DNA of 64,000 nt from Diphasiastrum complanatum (taxonomy: Eukaryota > Streptophyta > Lycopodiopsida > Lycopodiales > Lycopodiaceae): the NCBI GenBank assembly GCA_029204225.1, contig CM055108.1:46981486-47045485 (forward strand), given 5' to 3'. Numbering within the stretch: position 1 is the stretch's first letter; each line of letters begins with the position of its first letter. The position numbers and the translations under genes are program-made. The notes beneath the pieces were generated by a model. It was not told where the DNA came from and did no database searches. It saw only the letters and a program-made list of their open reading frames with translations. Below, one piece after another: positions 10,840 through 22,427 of the stretch.

Positions 10840-12130
10840 CTCTTGGATGATAGCAACGTCCTGAAACACATCATCCAAAAGTACCCTAGGGCATAGTTAC
10901 ACGGTGATTGGGAATATTGTGTTTCGGATCACGTACAAAATGAGAATTTCGAAACACTCCAGAGTTTATTATAGCATCAAGTCAAAAGCTGTAAGAAATG
11001 CATGTATTTTTGTTTTTTTCATAAGACCCTTAATGGCAATGTGTTCACGGTGTATACAACAATTCAAATATGGTGCACAAAAATTGTGGAATGTAGCCAT
11101 GAAAACAACATTAGTCTACATCAGATTTTAAGTTTGTCAAACTTAAAACTGAAACTTGTGACTTTTGCACACTATTATCATATGAAAATCCATGCACAAT
11201 GCATATAAAAATTGAAAAGGTTTCAAAAGTGACACCACATAACAAACCAAAAACAGGTACTGGTCATTTAGAGTATCTCCAACTATGATCTAAGCTATTG
11301 AATACATATTCGTATTGTTAACCACTGGCATAGTGTAGACTCTAGACTAAAGTGCTGATTTCTAAGTAACTATATCCGTATGACATTTACATACATGTTA
11401 CATTTGTAAGATTCTTAGGAGATCATTCATTGTCAGACATAGCTCAGCACCAGTAGTTTAGATAGATCAATAGGATACTAAAGTACATATCAGGGTATAA
11501 ACCTTGACTTACATAAATGGATCATAAACATATTGGAGGGATATTTAGGATATAAAACCCTATCATAATGTAAATGTAGATAATAGACACATCTACTAAC
11601 ATCTAGACAGATCTATACATATACATTAGATTTAATCTACGGAGATTAAAACAGGACAAGGTGAAGACAGAGAGTGAGAAGATGGTTCATGCTTATAGAC
11701 AAACCTTGCCTTGGAAGTAAAAAACTGGCTAGGCTCTTGGAATTGGAGAAAAGCTACAATAACCTATGGAGACAATCCATAGAACTAAGCCAATTAGTAG
11801 GGGGTAAGATCAACATATTGAAGAAAGGTATAGGGGAGTGAAATTGAGCAAAACTCTCGTGATGGACATTAGAAAACCCATGGAGAAAACTAGCATAATA
11901 GATCTTGATCACATTGTGTGGTGGAATTGAATAGCTTTATTTTTGTAGACAATACTAAAAAGTGTTTCAGCATTAAATCTCAATTTATTTCAACTACAGA
12001 ATAATCAACTATAAAGCAATCAAATATCATATCAGACTCGACTTTTCTAAAACTAGGCCCTTATGTTTCTATTGCTCTTAGTTGCCAGTTCAGAAATGGA
12101 ACGCTTTCCGTTCCGGAACAAGACCAAATT
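10840..12130 (+). repeat. long repeat block R1 (left end of the large mosaic unit, copy 1)
   Basis: Matches 37960-39285 on the same strand with scattered substitutions. Mostly AT-rich with no recognised gene. The short ORFs at 10904 and 11002 are present in both copies but lack motifs and look like chance frames. The sister copy carries a duplicated piece of about 36 bases near 37935-37990. Confidence 0.88.
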
Positions 12131-12849
12131 TATTTTAGAAAAAATATTTTTTTTTTTACGAAGGAAAAAATCGCAATACAGTAATATTGTGTAATATCAA
12201 TGTTCCTATCGTTACTCTACCTCGCTCAGAACTGATGCTCACATGCAGTTGGTGGAGCGCTCGTGCTTCTGCACACATAATGCCAGTGCTAATTAGTTCA
12301 TATTTATCCAAATTTCTCACTTGTGTAAAGAAAAAGGTTACCTTTATTTTCTAACTAGGAACAAAGCTACTACACAACAATTTTTCATAACGTAGGTCTC
12401 AAGTCATCAAAAAGATAGAGCTAACAAGTGAGATACATATGATTCATGAAGACAAAAATGATACTGACACGTACTCAAAAACTAATGTTAAGTATTGATA
12501 CGTACGAGGTGAACTATAATGCAAATGCAAGCCCGCATCCACTTGTCTTCGAAGCTGTACAACAAAAGAACAACCAAGGAACTATTTAAAACTTTGAAAA
12601 TGAGAATGATAAGTTTTTAAAGATTGGCTAACTATAAATACGTTCCTCTTTGAGAATTCAAAACGTTTGGATAAGTTGTCCTTTGAATTGAGATTTCGTT
12701 GAGTCTTTGTTGAAACATGGAAGCTTGATCAATGACGATACTTTCTACCTATGTTTCGTCATTATCTTGTGTCCAAGAAAACCAAAAGTTTAGATATACA
12801 AGCCAACAATTTTGATCAGATCATGTTTTACAAACAAATTATATTCAAA
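12131..12849. other. AT-rich intergenic stretch
   Basis: No coding signal and no second copy in the window. A T-run lies at 12148-12158. Nothing else noted. Confidence 0.4.
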
Positions 12850-13660
12850 CATGAAATGATTGATGATGTATGCATGCCTAACTATGTGACATCAAGCAAA
12901 TGTTATGAAACTATCTAGAAGTATTGCAACTAATTAGAAAAGAGCATGCAAGAAAGATGCACAAATTAGGTTCTTACATAGTCTTCATTTGATTGAATTA
13001 CATCAATTATTCCAGCAAACAAACCATCCATTGAAGAATTTTCCAAACGATGACTGCCATTTGCATAAAGCCATTGTCCTTCTTCAATACATTGACAATT
13101 TGGACATTGCATTGACCCTTTTGCATTAAATGTCGATCCTATACAATCTGTCAACAATCCATGGTTTTAGTACGGTATTCAAGCTAAAAGAAATAATTCA
13201 ACAATTGATTTTATTCAAGCTAAAATGCATTATTGACAGCATTTGTAAATTAGAGAAAGGAAAAAGCATAGGCATTTCATGCATATTATGATTTATTACT
13301 AGAAAATTTTGTCAATTGGTCATATAAATTGCAATTCCAAAACTACATGAACCCACCATGTTCATACAATTGTTGTTCTAGTTGGTATGGTTTGGAGCAA
13401 AAACAAATAAGACTCCAAACAATGAAAAAGTTATATTTGATCTTTATCTAACAATTTGGTGAGTCAGTGAAAGATATAGGCTCAATCATAGACACAAATA
13501 TATGCTGAATCAGATTTTTTTCTAGGCATCAAAAAAGCTACCCACAAAATGAAGGACCACAATACCATGGATGGAACAAGTCGTAAGTAAGAAATCCCTC
13601 TCACATCATTTCCACTCAAGAGTAGATGAAGGTCATAAGCATAAAGATATACTAGAAACG
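12850..13660 (+). repeat. repeat block containing the RING exon (copy 1)
   Basis: Matches 51255-52060 in reverse orientation. In that copy this block is joined directly to the equivalent of 16690, so about 3 kb present here (13660-16690) is absent there. The block carries the RING exon described separately plus apparent intron sequence. Confidence 0.85.
12978..13147 (-). pseudogene. captured exon of a plant RING-finger E3 ligase-like gene (copy 1)
   Basis: The minus strand reads DCIGSTFNAKGSMQCPNCQ then IEEGQWLYANGSHR. This matches the C-terminal half of the RING domain in a conserved plant RING/U-box family (D-C-I-G-x-x-F-N, the final C-P-x-C zinc ligands, and a Q-W-L-Y-A-N-G tail). It is bounded by an AG acceptor at 13148-13150 (minus strand) and a GTAAGA donor at 12972-12977, so an exon with its splice sites was copied as DNA, not as a retrocopy. 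No stop lies within the exon. The first half of the RING is not found nearby, so it cannot act alone as a ligase. The family match is from memory. Confidence 0.72.
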
Positions 13661-14029
13661 TAACTGGACTTGGTTTCATAGATAGGTTAAGATTTTTCAT
13701 CAAACTTTAGAGCATTTGGTTCAACTTTCGAGTTACCAATAAATGCAACATTGAAGAATGACTTTGACTCCAAAAAATCAACAATACAAGGACACAAAAA
13801 TCGGCAAAAGAACTTAAATAACACTTGCACAGACAAATAGCTGCTACCCCTGTTTACAGGTAACCACAAAGAGCAAGTTACCATTGTTAGACTGTTTGAT
13901 TACCTTGTTCTTGGTAATATTGTAAAAACCACATCTTCAATGTAGATGAACAATGTTAGGCTTCAGTCGTGTGACCTTCAATGACAAGGCAAAACCCACA
14001 GCAGGTGAGTAGGTGAACACCAGTAGCAG
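13661..14029. other. AT-rich stretch, no gene
   Basis: No coding evidence. Continues into the block at 14030. No second copy recognised in the window. Confidence 0.35.
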
Positions 14030-15013
14030 GCACAACTCATGCCCAGTTTAGGCACCTTCTGAAAGCATTTTGAAGAAAGGTCAATTCGTAGAGAAGGCTA
14101 GTTATAGGGGAAGCAGCAAAGAAACGACTGATTTCCTTTGGAATCAGACAAGTTTTCAGCAAAAGTTTTGGGCCTCCAAAAGTTGATTTGTTAGTGAGCT
14201 AGGGAGGCATCTTTTCAGCCATCAACGACTAATTTGATAGTAATGTCAACAACAGCCATAAATTGCTGGAAAAAGAGTTACGAAGGTCAGGAATTCTGAC
14301 CTGAAAGACAGCAGACCAGGAAAATCAACGATTGATGGAGCTGAGAAATCGCTTGAAATTTGCTTGAAATTTCAGCGATTGGAGGGTAGCTGACCAATGA
14401 TTTCCACTACTGAAATTTTTCAGCCAGAAATCAATCCAAATTCCCAAAAATTCTGACTCCTAGAAAGGCAGCAGATTTGCTCCCTACAAAATTGGATTCA
14501 TTAGCGATTGAGGAGGGGCCGAAATTTGCTCCTGTTTCAGCCATCAATTCAAGGGTTCCAGTGACCTAGGAACAGCCATCAAGATCTGAAATTCAACTTT
14601 CTAACAATGAGTTTTGGCAGCAAGCAAATCTTCAAGAATCGGAGTGTTTTGTGGTTTCCTATCAGCGAATTGAGCCAGCCAAATGGAGTAGCTAAATCTG
14701 AAATTTGCCTACCTCTTTCTACCAGAGATTTGAGGCAGCCCAAAGTGACAAAAAATTCAATCATTCCTAAGTCACATCTTCTAGAGACATCCCTTCCATG
14801 CTACCAACTATTCAAGAATCAGATAATTTTTGTACATGATCCTCGTAATCTTCCTCCTACAACTCAACAGTACCGTGCATAACGTTGTCCATATCATGGA
14901 AGCAGTCTACTTACATGAAAAATCAGCTGACCCTTCACAAAATCAGGGAGGTCGAGCTCATATGCAACTTCTCCAACCTTAACAATAGCAATCTGTGGTC
15001 CAACTTTGGACAT

Positions 15014-15640
15014 TTGTTAGCATGTAGAATCTAGTCCTTAAGAAAAACTAAATCCATGTATTAAAAGTGTAAGGGTTTTCTATGTTGACCCACATAGCCC
15101 TTACTCAATCTTGGTCTCACTTCATCTTCTACATATATGATGTCTTTGCACTCTCTACTTTACCATTGATGAGATAGTGTGGTTTATATCCATACGTCAC
15201 CATCAAAGGACACGTAACAGGTTGAATGCTTTTTCTTTTGTAAGCAAACTCCAAGAATGCGAGGTATGTCCCTCATTCAACCTGTATCTAATAAGTACGT
15301 GAAGAATATCCTTGACCGCTTGGTACCCTCATCTATTCAACTTGTCCATTTGATTGTAGTGAGTCTCAACTACTCATGGCCAATTATGGTCCCTAGCTAT
15401 CCCAAACCTTAATCACAGTCCATAGAAATGAAGCTTTTGTTAGCATGTAGAATCTAGTCCTTAAGAACTCGAAGAAAAACTAGGTCCATGTATTAAAAGT
15501 GTAAGGGTTATATGTTCAATCCTGGTCTCACTTCATCTTTTCCTTGGCAAGAAATCATGTTTTCTACATATATGATGTCTTTGCACTCTCTACTTTACCA
15601 TTGATGAGAGTGTGTGGTTCATATCCAAATATACGAACAT
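15014..15640. repeat. direct repeat pair flanking gypsy integrase debris
   Basis: The word GTTAGCATGTAGAATCTAGT and about 150 following bases occur at about 15016 and again at about 15440, each followed by the same segment on integrase-like DNA. The pair is also present in the reverse copy at 43490-44130. It looks like a local tandem duplication. Confidence 0.7.
15100..15420 (-). pseudogene. Ty3/gypsy integrase C-terminal fragment (copy 1)
   Basis: On the minus strand, broken frames carry remnants of the integrase core's end and the region after it: an N-Q-V-V-K-D-I-L piece, an LEFAYK-type motif, and a TYGY-x-PHYLINGKVESAK segment. These correspond to the E-R-V-N-R, E-F-A-Y-N and Y-G-x-x-P motifs of gypsy integrases. 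At least two frame changes separate the pieces. The counterpart in copy 2 is at 43700-43990 on the plus strand. Old relic. Confidence 0.6.
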
Positions 15641-17150
15641 ATCTATTCATACTATAATCAATATAATTTTCATAAAAAAAAATTGATATCCTGACAACTC
15701 TTTAACCTTTGAAAAACAAGATAGATGAGCAACCCCAAAGATCAAAATCATATGAAAACTTAAGGAGAAATGTGCATAGCTAGATTCAAACAAAAGACAC
15801 AACAAATATTGTAGATTGCTACATGTATCTATGAATGTGATTCCTAAAGATGGCATCAATAGGCATGCGACGTACGTGTTGAGAATTGTAGACTTGTTAT
15901 ATCCTACAAGAATGCATAGGGAAGAACCTTTCCTCATCAGAAAAGTTTGTAATAGACTATAACTAGAAATTCTCGTAACACAAGGGAGAGTGCTTAGTGC
16001 ACAAGCGATGATTTCCTAATGTATATACTATGTAATTTGTTTGATATTAAGCTGACTTCTTTTTGCATAGGAAAATGAATATACATACCAAACGACTAGG
16101 AATCATCGTCAGCATTTAGTGTTGCATACCCATGCCACTGCTTACCTAGTAAGTCGCTTTGGCACTGCCCTTAGTAAGTTGCCACTTGCCAATAAGTTTG
16201 AACTCAATGCATACATTACATTTGCAAGTTTCATAGGTGCTCATTGAAATACGTAACAACCTCAACTTGTACACAAGGATTTTTGGTATGTGCCCAGCTA
16301 TGTTCCTTTGGGAAGAGAGGATCCTTTCTAGTTATTAGTGAGAATGAAAACATCATATGTCATGCATCTCTATCGTGGGATGGGAGAATACAAAAAAAGG
16401 TGTTCAACATGCTTAATTAAGGCTACTTTGGCAAATTGAAGAAAGAAAAGACTTTTCAAATAAAATAAAAAAGAAATGGACGGACCCACATTGAAAAAGA
16501 GGATCCACTATAAATAAGCAATCTTTCTCTTCGTATCATTTGTATAACTCAAAATGCCCATAGATGTTCTCCCCTTGATACAGCTTGCTCATGCAGAACA
16601 AAGAGGAAGAAAGACACAAAAAATGATTATACATAACTACAAATTTCAAAGGAAAAATTCTATATTACCTAAAAGTACTTGTCCACATACTGAGAGGTAA
16701 AACGATGTGGACTACAAACAAGTGTGATGAAACTGGTAATAATAGGAGTCACTAGTTATATTTCTAGGATGGCAAAGTCATATATATTGCATGCATTAAA
16801 GACAACTACATACAAGCTTCTCGTGCATGTAAGGTCTTCATATTCCAACTCTATAAAGGCGAAATAATCTTTGCAAAGGGTATCATCTATAGCACTTGGG
16901 TTTAAAGGCTGGTTTTCTAACCATAACTAGCACGCTCCTCTTCCTAAAATGGACAAGTTGTTTGTGTCAAGCATAGTGCAAAATATCGCTATGGATTTAA
17001 TCATTTTATTCGCCTAGTAGTCAAAAGAGTATTGAAAATCCGACAAGTAGAGCAGAATTACCTATTCAAACCAACTGTTGAAAAAGGGTTACTCCATGGC
17101 ATAGTTGTATGTTTCGAAAATAACCTTGAACAAAAAAAATAGTATCTATT

Positions 17151-19460
17151 GTTTCGTTTTAGTTAAAAAAATTTGAAAAATTGAAAAAGTATTTGAGAGT
17201 TTAGGGTATTCAAAGGGATACTTTAGGGATAGATAAAAACCATGAAATTCATAAAAGAATTAATCCACAAAAAAAACCCTTGAATGAATTCCCCTTAAGA
17301 ATTGCTTAGATTTCATATGCTCAACGAAAATTAGAAGTAGTCACTCCATCTAAAAGGAATAACCAAGCTTTTCATCTAGGGAAACACACATCATTCAAAA
17401 ACTAGTTAGCAGTTGATCTAAATAAAAATATACTTAATCTATGATTGAAAGTAGTTGCATAACCAAGAAAAGTTAGGATGACAAATGACATCTTATATTG
17501 ACATCAAGCATCAACCATTTTCTCACACTTTGAGTACTTTTCTTGCAGGCCAATTTTCACAACATATGGGCAACATCTATTGGCATCTAGCGCCTATTTT
17601 GAAGAGTTTCTATAGTGATATGGCTTCATAAACACTTGCTTATTTTTGGTATACAATTTTGAGGTTTGTAGCAGTTCTTTTTCAGCCTATTAGTGTTTTT
17701 GTGTGGACCAAAGATCTACTTGGGGTGATGACAAGAGTCGGCTGCCTCAATAGCTTCCTATTACATATTACGTACCATACAATGTTCAAGAACACCTTTT
17801 TTTCCTTAAAACAAAAATCAAAACTTTGAAAAAAGACCTAAAAGAAAGCAAGAAAAAAACATTTCAAACAACCTAAAAAAGTTGACAACGTGATAGAACA
17901 AAAAAAAAACCAAAATTTCTATTCCTTTCTTTAGAACCCAAAAAATAATAATTTTGATGCACGTTCTCAGAAACCCTAACGGGATTACCCGAAATGCATT
18001 CCAAAACAAAATGTGCAATTATGTTACATACTTTTATACTAGTTGTGCTTCGGAGCTACTTAATTAGATTTCCAACTTCCAAAATTTTGACCAGTGTTTA
18101 TTTTCATTGCCTTACCATTTCATTTTTGTCATCTTCTATGTTGTTTTGATTTCACTTCTTTTTGTGCTTGTGTTTGTTTCGTCCAAAAGCTATTTTTATG
18201 CATATTGTAAAAAAGAAAAACATATTTTCGATTCCCACTTGTATATTTTCATGGCATACTCATGCCAAGTTCATCATTTCTTTGCTCTATTCCTATCTAT
18301 TATAGGTCCTCAAGCACCATTGAATTGGACAGCTGGTTGGATTCACAAGAGTGATGTTTTAGAATCACGTTTTTTGTTCCTTCTTTCAAGAGAACTCAAT
18401 CTCGGTTGGAGGCATATTGACGAGATGCTTTCCCTTACAATTGATTACACTTTTCTTGAGGATCTTATGTCCACATGTACCCAATAACATAAACATTTTC
18501 ATATGTGATGACAGCACATTAAAAGACCAAATTAAAAAAAAAAACATCTTCGCTCTATGTTATGCTTCGTCGTGTGCAAGAAATAAAGAATTAACATCTA
18601 CAATGTAACAAAACGAATAGATTATCATGTGATTATGTCAACAAAATTTATGTACATGCTAAACTTCTTACCAATTTCACCTATGAGTTAGAATATCCAT
18701 CATTCCATTTTCAAAAATCTAGGCTGGTGGGGACATAACTCATGCAACAATTGTTCGTACCACCATCTTCAAATGTTCATAACAAACATGCATTTTCAAT
18801 AAACATTTGATGTTATGTCCAGGATAAATATTTGACATAACATTGGGAGAAGAGCAATCTTCAACTCTATTGATTCCACATCCAAAGTCTTAGACCATCA
18901 TCTTTATTATAATGTTATGTCTAGGAGAATACCCTATAGAACATAGGAGACAATTGTTTGTACCATCTTCAAATATATATTTGTGAAATTAGAATATATC
19001 CAACTTCACAAATTTACATAGAGACATCTAGGATAATATTCGACATAACATGGGAGACATGCAATCTTCAATTATTTTGAGTCCACCTGCAAAGTCTTTG
19101 ATCATCATCTTTATTATATGTTGATGTTGTCTACATAACATAGGTATTAGGAGACATGCAATATTCAACCCTATGGAGACTTTGCGAAAAGTCTTAGACC
19201 ATCATCGTTAATGCTTATCAAAAGGCCTCCAAAAGTTGAATCGTCTATTGTATTTTCCATGGGCCTTTCACTTGCTTCAGATTTGACAACAAATGAGAAT
19301 ATTGTGATAGTTATCCAATTTCCATGAAAGCGATACAATTGTTACGTTAATGTTTGATGAATAGGGCCTATGACACTTAATCAAATCTATAAAACACTAT
19401 GTTTACATCTTTTGAGATGCAAATGGAGAACTACTATCCTAAAACTAGCTAAGAGAATTT
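17151..19460 (+). repeat. repeat block A (copy 1, complete form)
   Basis: Matches 58581-60890 directly, 48811-50760 in reverse and, with deletions, 4606-5808. Contains the conserved 126-codon ORF. From about 18830 to 19230 it has three degenerate repeats of roughly 100 bases, each with an ATAACA...GGAGA...GCAAT...TTCAA...GTCTT...ACCATCATC order. The function of the block is unknown. Confidence 0.88.
18107..18487 (+). CDS. unrecognised 126-codon ORF conserved in three repeat copies (copy 1)
   Basis: Open from ATG 18107 to TAA at 18485-18487. Residues 1-26 form a hydrophobic segment like a signal anchor. Residues 67-126 are more ordinary, with NWTAGWIHKSD and LNLGWRHIDEM. The encoded protein is identical at 49453-49833 (minus) and differs at few positions at 59540-59920; copy 0 has lost the N-terminal part. 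The TTATAG just before codon 67 (18301-18305) looks like a splice acceptor, so codons 67-126 may be a captured exon preceded by T-rich intron that happens to be open. Recent duplication alone may explain the conservation. No family recognised. Confidence 0.35.
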   Translation: MPYHFIFVIFYVVLISLLFVLVFVSSKSYFYAYCKKEKHIFDSHLYIFMAYSCQVHHFFALFLSIIGPQAPLNWTAGWIHKSDVLESRFLFLLSRELNLGWRHIDEMLSLTIDYTFLEDLMSTCTQ

Positions 19461-20614
19461 TTAATTCTATTTATGCATGTGGAGCTCCGACCAGTTAATC
19501 ATACCAAAGCCTATAATTGATTTTCCTTGTAGAAAAATCAATGTTTGGAATACCCAACAATAGAAAGCACGCAAAGATGCACAAAAAGTGAAGATTGCCT
19601 ATCATTTACCCACAAAATTGTACTAGAGCTAACCAAAACTTAGAAGAATACTAGGCATATAAATCACTAGCTATTTTACCTAACCAATCATAAAACAAAA
19701 ACTCATGTTTTGTCTTCGAGCTGGGGAGATCACACTGGCATCGTTTACATCCCAATATGAAAATGCTTGTTTAAAATTCTTCAATAAAAAGGATCCAAGG
19801 AGCCAACCTACAAATATGTGAAACTTAAATTTATTTGCAAAATTGGTATAAAATGGATGGACAATCAAAGATTAGAAAAATCACATTGATACCATCTTAT
19901 TGGAAGTGGGCTAGTCACATATTATGGCAATGATAATAAATTTTAATTTTATTACGAGCCAAAAATCCTGAAAATTAGAATTCCCACTTTTTGGCTTTGT
20001 AATATAAGCCCTCTTTTTCCAAGTTGGAGCATATGTTAATGGGCACTATTTCTCCCTAAAGAGACCTTGTTCAATTTAAGCTTCAACTCTTACTTATTGG
20101 CCCAACTACACCTTTTATGACAAGCATCCTCTAGTAACCCACTCAAAGTAGATGGCCCTTTTAAGATATCTTTAACAGGTGTCAATTCCTAGTGAAGAAT
20201 CAAAAAAACACCTAAAATAAATTAAAGATTTCTGGTGAGGAAAGGGCCAACATTTCAAGGTTGGAAATGATTCTCGCTGTTGTGCAACAAAAATAGAAGC
20301 GCCCTCTACTAACCAACATGATACATTGACATTTTTAATTAAATTAGGTGTTCTATTTCACAAAAGAATATTTCAGATACGAATTGTGCATTGCACAAAC
20401 AACATACTTCCTTAGGTAAGTTCTCACCAATCAAGAATCTGCATTTGTATAACAATGAGTTAAGTTGATTTGAAGTAGCATTTCAAACTATGTGCCAGAA
20501 CTAGATAATTTCTTGTACAAAGGTATAGAGAACATTGAACTAGTTAAAACGATAAATGAAGTCCCTCCTCAATTGCTCCATTTGCTGCTTGCTCCCTCAT
20601 TCTACCTCCTCTTT
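19461..20614 (+). repeat. noncoding repeat block (copy 1)
   Basis: Matches 60890-62044. AT-rich, no recognised gene; the conserved minus-strand 62-codon frame at 19680-19868 has no motifs and is explained by repeat identity. Confidence 0.75.
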
Positions 20615-20731
20615 CATTTATTGCTATCCTACCCAACGGGGTTGGCTCAACTGGTTAGCTTGGCATCCAAAGTTTCTTTGGTCCCAGGTTCGAACCTCCC
20701 CTTGGAAACCAAGAAACATTTATTGCTATCC
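20615..20731 (+). mobile_element. very short tRNA-derived SINE, copy 1, with 15-bp target duplications
   Basis: An 87-base insert (20630-20716) is flanked by identical 15-mers (20615-20629 and 20717-20731). It has RNA polymerase III promoter elements: an A box TGGCTCAACTGG (about 20643-20654) and a B box GGTTCGAACCT (20687-20697). It ends in a small hairpin, CTTGG-AAA-CCAAG, plus AAA. The orthologous position in the sister copy (about 62057) is an uninterrupted empty site with a single copy of the 15-mer. Elements of this type move by copying RNA with a partner LINE's machinery. No LINE-like tail is visible. Confidence 0.88.
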
Positions 20732-21552
20732 CGCCTTTGCCAAAGAGGTAACAGTGCATTCCATTGGCTTGCATACATCATTATGACAATGACAAATTTC
20801 TTAGAAAAAAATACAATTTTGTGAGTCATGCTAGATTTTAGATAATAGGAGTATCAATGATACTCTGTAAAATCATTGAAAATGACTACATCGAAGAACT
20901 TTGAGAGTAGAAGTAACTGCTCTTAGGATTACTTGCAAACAAATGTTAATGTATAGGTTATCTACTAAAAACTCTAGAGTCATATTTTTCAAATGCCTTG
21001 ATAGACAACAAATGAGGCTGCATTCTTTTGGTGCCAATATGCATTCAAATTTGTGGTCCAGAAAATCATTGAGAGAAAACAGGCCTTAAAGCAATAAAGC
21101 AATAATACTAACTTACCGAGATGGAAGAGATGACCACACGCCCCCGCCCACATCTTTTACAGCTCTGACCAAGAAATGAACTCTGGACTTGAGCAACGTC
21201 TGCAGAACTTAGCTATAATTGTTGCAGAATGTAGAATGGTACTCCAGATGAGTGCCTTGAGAAGGTAGCTTGTTTCGCTCTGTGTTACCGAAGAGATAGT
21301 TAGGAGCAAAGAATATGGTAACTAAATGAACTGGGAAAAAGCAGTTAGCTCCTTATAATCGACATCAATTATCGCATCAAGCGGATGCTTTTTAGACAAA
21401 CCTTATAATGTGCTGATGCCAAATCAAATACTTGACATTCCGGAATGAAAATTTCGAACGGGTCGCTAAATTTAATAAATGACTCCTTGAGCCTATTCTG
21501 GAAGGTAAGCTATCATATTCTGTATGGTACCCAATTTTGGAAGGTAAGCTAT
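20732..21552 (+). repeat. noncoding repeat block with local duplications (copy 1)
   Basis: Parallels about 62060-62705. Copy 1 has extra sequence near 21137-21250 that copy 2 lacks. A roughly 37-base tandem duplication (TGGAAGGTAAGCTATCATAT...) lies at 21499-21573. No gene. Confidence 0.65.
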
Positions 21553-21671
21553 CATATTCTGTATGGTACCCAAGGGAGTTGGCTCAATTGGTTAGCTTGA
21601 CATCCAAAGTTTCTTTGGTATCAAGTTCGAGACTTCCCTTGGAAACCAAGAAGCATATTCTGTATGGTACC
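21553..21671 (+). mobile_element. very short tRNA-derived SINE, copy 2, with 18-bp target duplications
   Basis: An 83-base insert (21571-21653) lies between identical 18-mers (21553-21570 and 21654-21671). Same body as the copies at 20630 and 39331 but more diverged: A box TGGCTCAATTGG, B box region AGTTCGAGAC with weakened consensus, and the same terminal CTTGG-AAA-CCAAG hairpin. The sister locus near 62705 lacks it but carries a different insertion there. Confidence 0.85.
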
Positions 21672-22427
21672 ACTGGCCGCAGATACAACCAAGGGGCGTA
21701 CCCCGGAAGCAAGTATTGCGTATTTTTTTCTGAAACCCGATCGCAAATGTGGCCCTCTATCGTGCCAAATGCGGAGCGCAAAACAATCCGCTGAATGCAG
21801 AGCACATCAAAGGCGGAAGTGCTAGTAAAAACTCCTATTGCTAGCTAGCATCTGCGAACAGAAACTAGAGGACTGAAATGATTGCTTATCGAACAGGAAA
21901 GAGAGATAGAGAAAGAAAGCGATCGGGTAATGAAGCAAACACGCGCATCTACAAATGCCGCTTCAATCAAAAGGGCATCATCAATTCCTTACCCAGCCAT
22001 TGTGATCGGCTCGGCTGCATCGATCAAAGGAATTCCAGGATCAAGCATCAAGCAAAGAAGGAGAGAGCAAGCAAGGCCTTCGCCTTTCTGGGAAGAAACA
22101 GTAACAGAAGCCAGCAGAAATCCCAGGGTCGGAAGGAGGCCCGGGAAACGTCTGACACGTTGTCCGTCGGATTGCAGCACCGGAGCTGAGCATCAGGCAC
22201 GGCAACCGTCGGATCAGATCACAAAAGCGAAAAGAGGGCACGCCCACCGTCCGATCAGCCCATGAGGGCCGTCCGATCGGTTCGGGGAATCGTCTGGGCA
22301 CCTGGCAGATCATGATTGGAACAATTGGCTGACGGTGAGTGGTTGACTATGTTTAACGTCTCTCAGTCTCTCAGCTAGCTTTGAGTGCCGACAAGTGGCA
22401 GCGGCTGATTGGAACAGGTGGCCGTAG
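21672..22427 (+). repeat. GC-rich block ending in a splice-donor-like GTGAGT (copy 1)
   Basis: GC-richer than its surroundings; parallels 62838-63445. Contains four related words, CCGTCGGAT or CCGTCCGATC, at about 22162, 22208, 22249 and 22270, and a purine-rich GAAAGAGAGATAGAGAAAG run near 21898. It ends GGCCGTAG followed by GTGAGTC, a good donor, so it could derive from a first exon or 5' UTR of a host gene. Several overlapping frames are open by composition only; I call no protein. Confidence 0.5.

Larger units (their letters stand above)
14030..17150 (+). repeat. long repeat block R2 (copy 1)
   Basis: Matches 41988-44975 in reverse. At 14150-14750 the sequence is built of loosely repeated words such as CAGCGATT, GAAATTTGC and GCAGCAGA, resembling a decayed LTR or leader. 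An old gypsy integrase fragment sits at 15100-15420. The remainder to 17150 is AT-rich with no recognised gene. The site at 17140-17152 is the empty target of the LTR element found in copy 2. Confidence 0.85.

Noticed and set aside
18830-19230. LTR pair around block A
   Set aside because: The internal ~100-base repeats are tandem and degenerate, without TG...CA ends or target duplications.
19680-19868. Minus-strand 62-codon ORF identical at 61114-61302
   Set aside because: Identity is explained by recent duplication of the surrounding noncoding block; no motifs or start context.
20640-20710. A functional nuclear tRNA gene
   Set aside because: No proper cloverleaf anticodon arm; target duplications and repeated copies show it is a SINE.
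21878-22313. Several overlapping ORFs on both strands in the GC-rich block
   Set aside because: Three or more frames are open at once, typical of composition; copy 2 has length differences not divisible by three.
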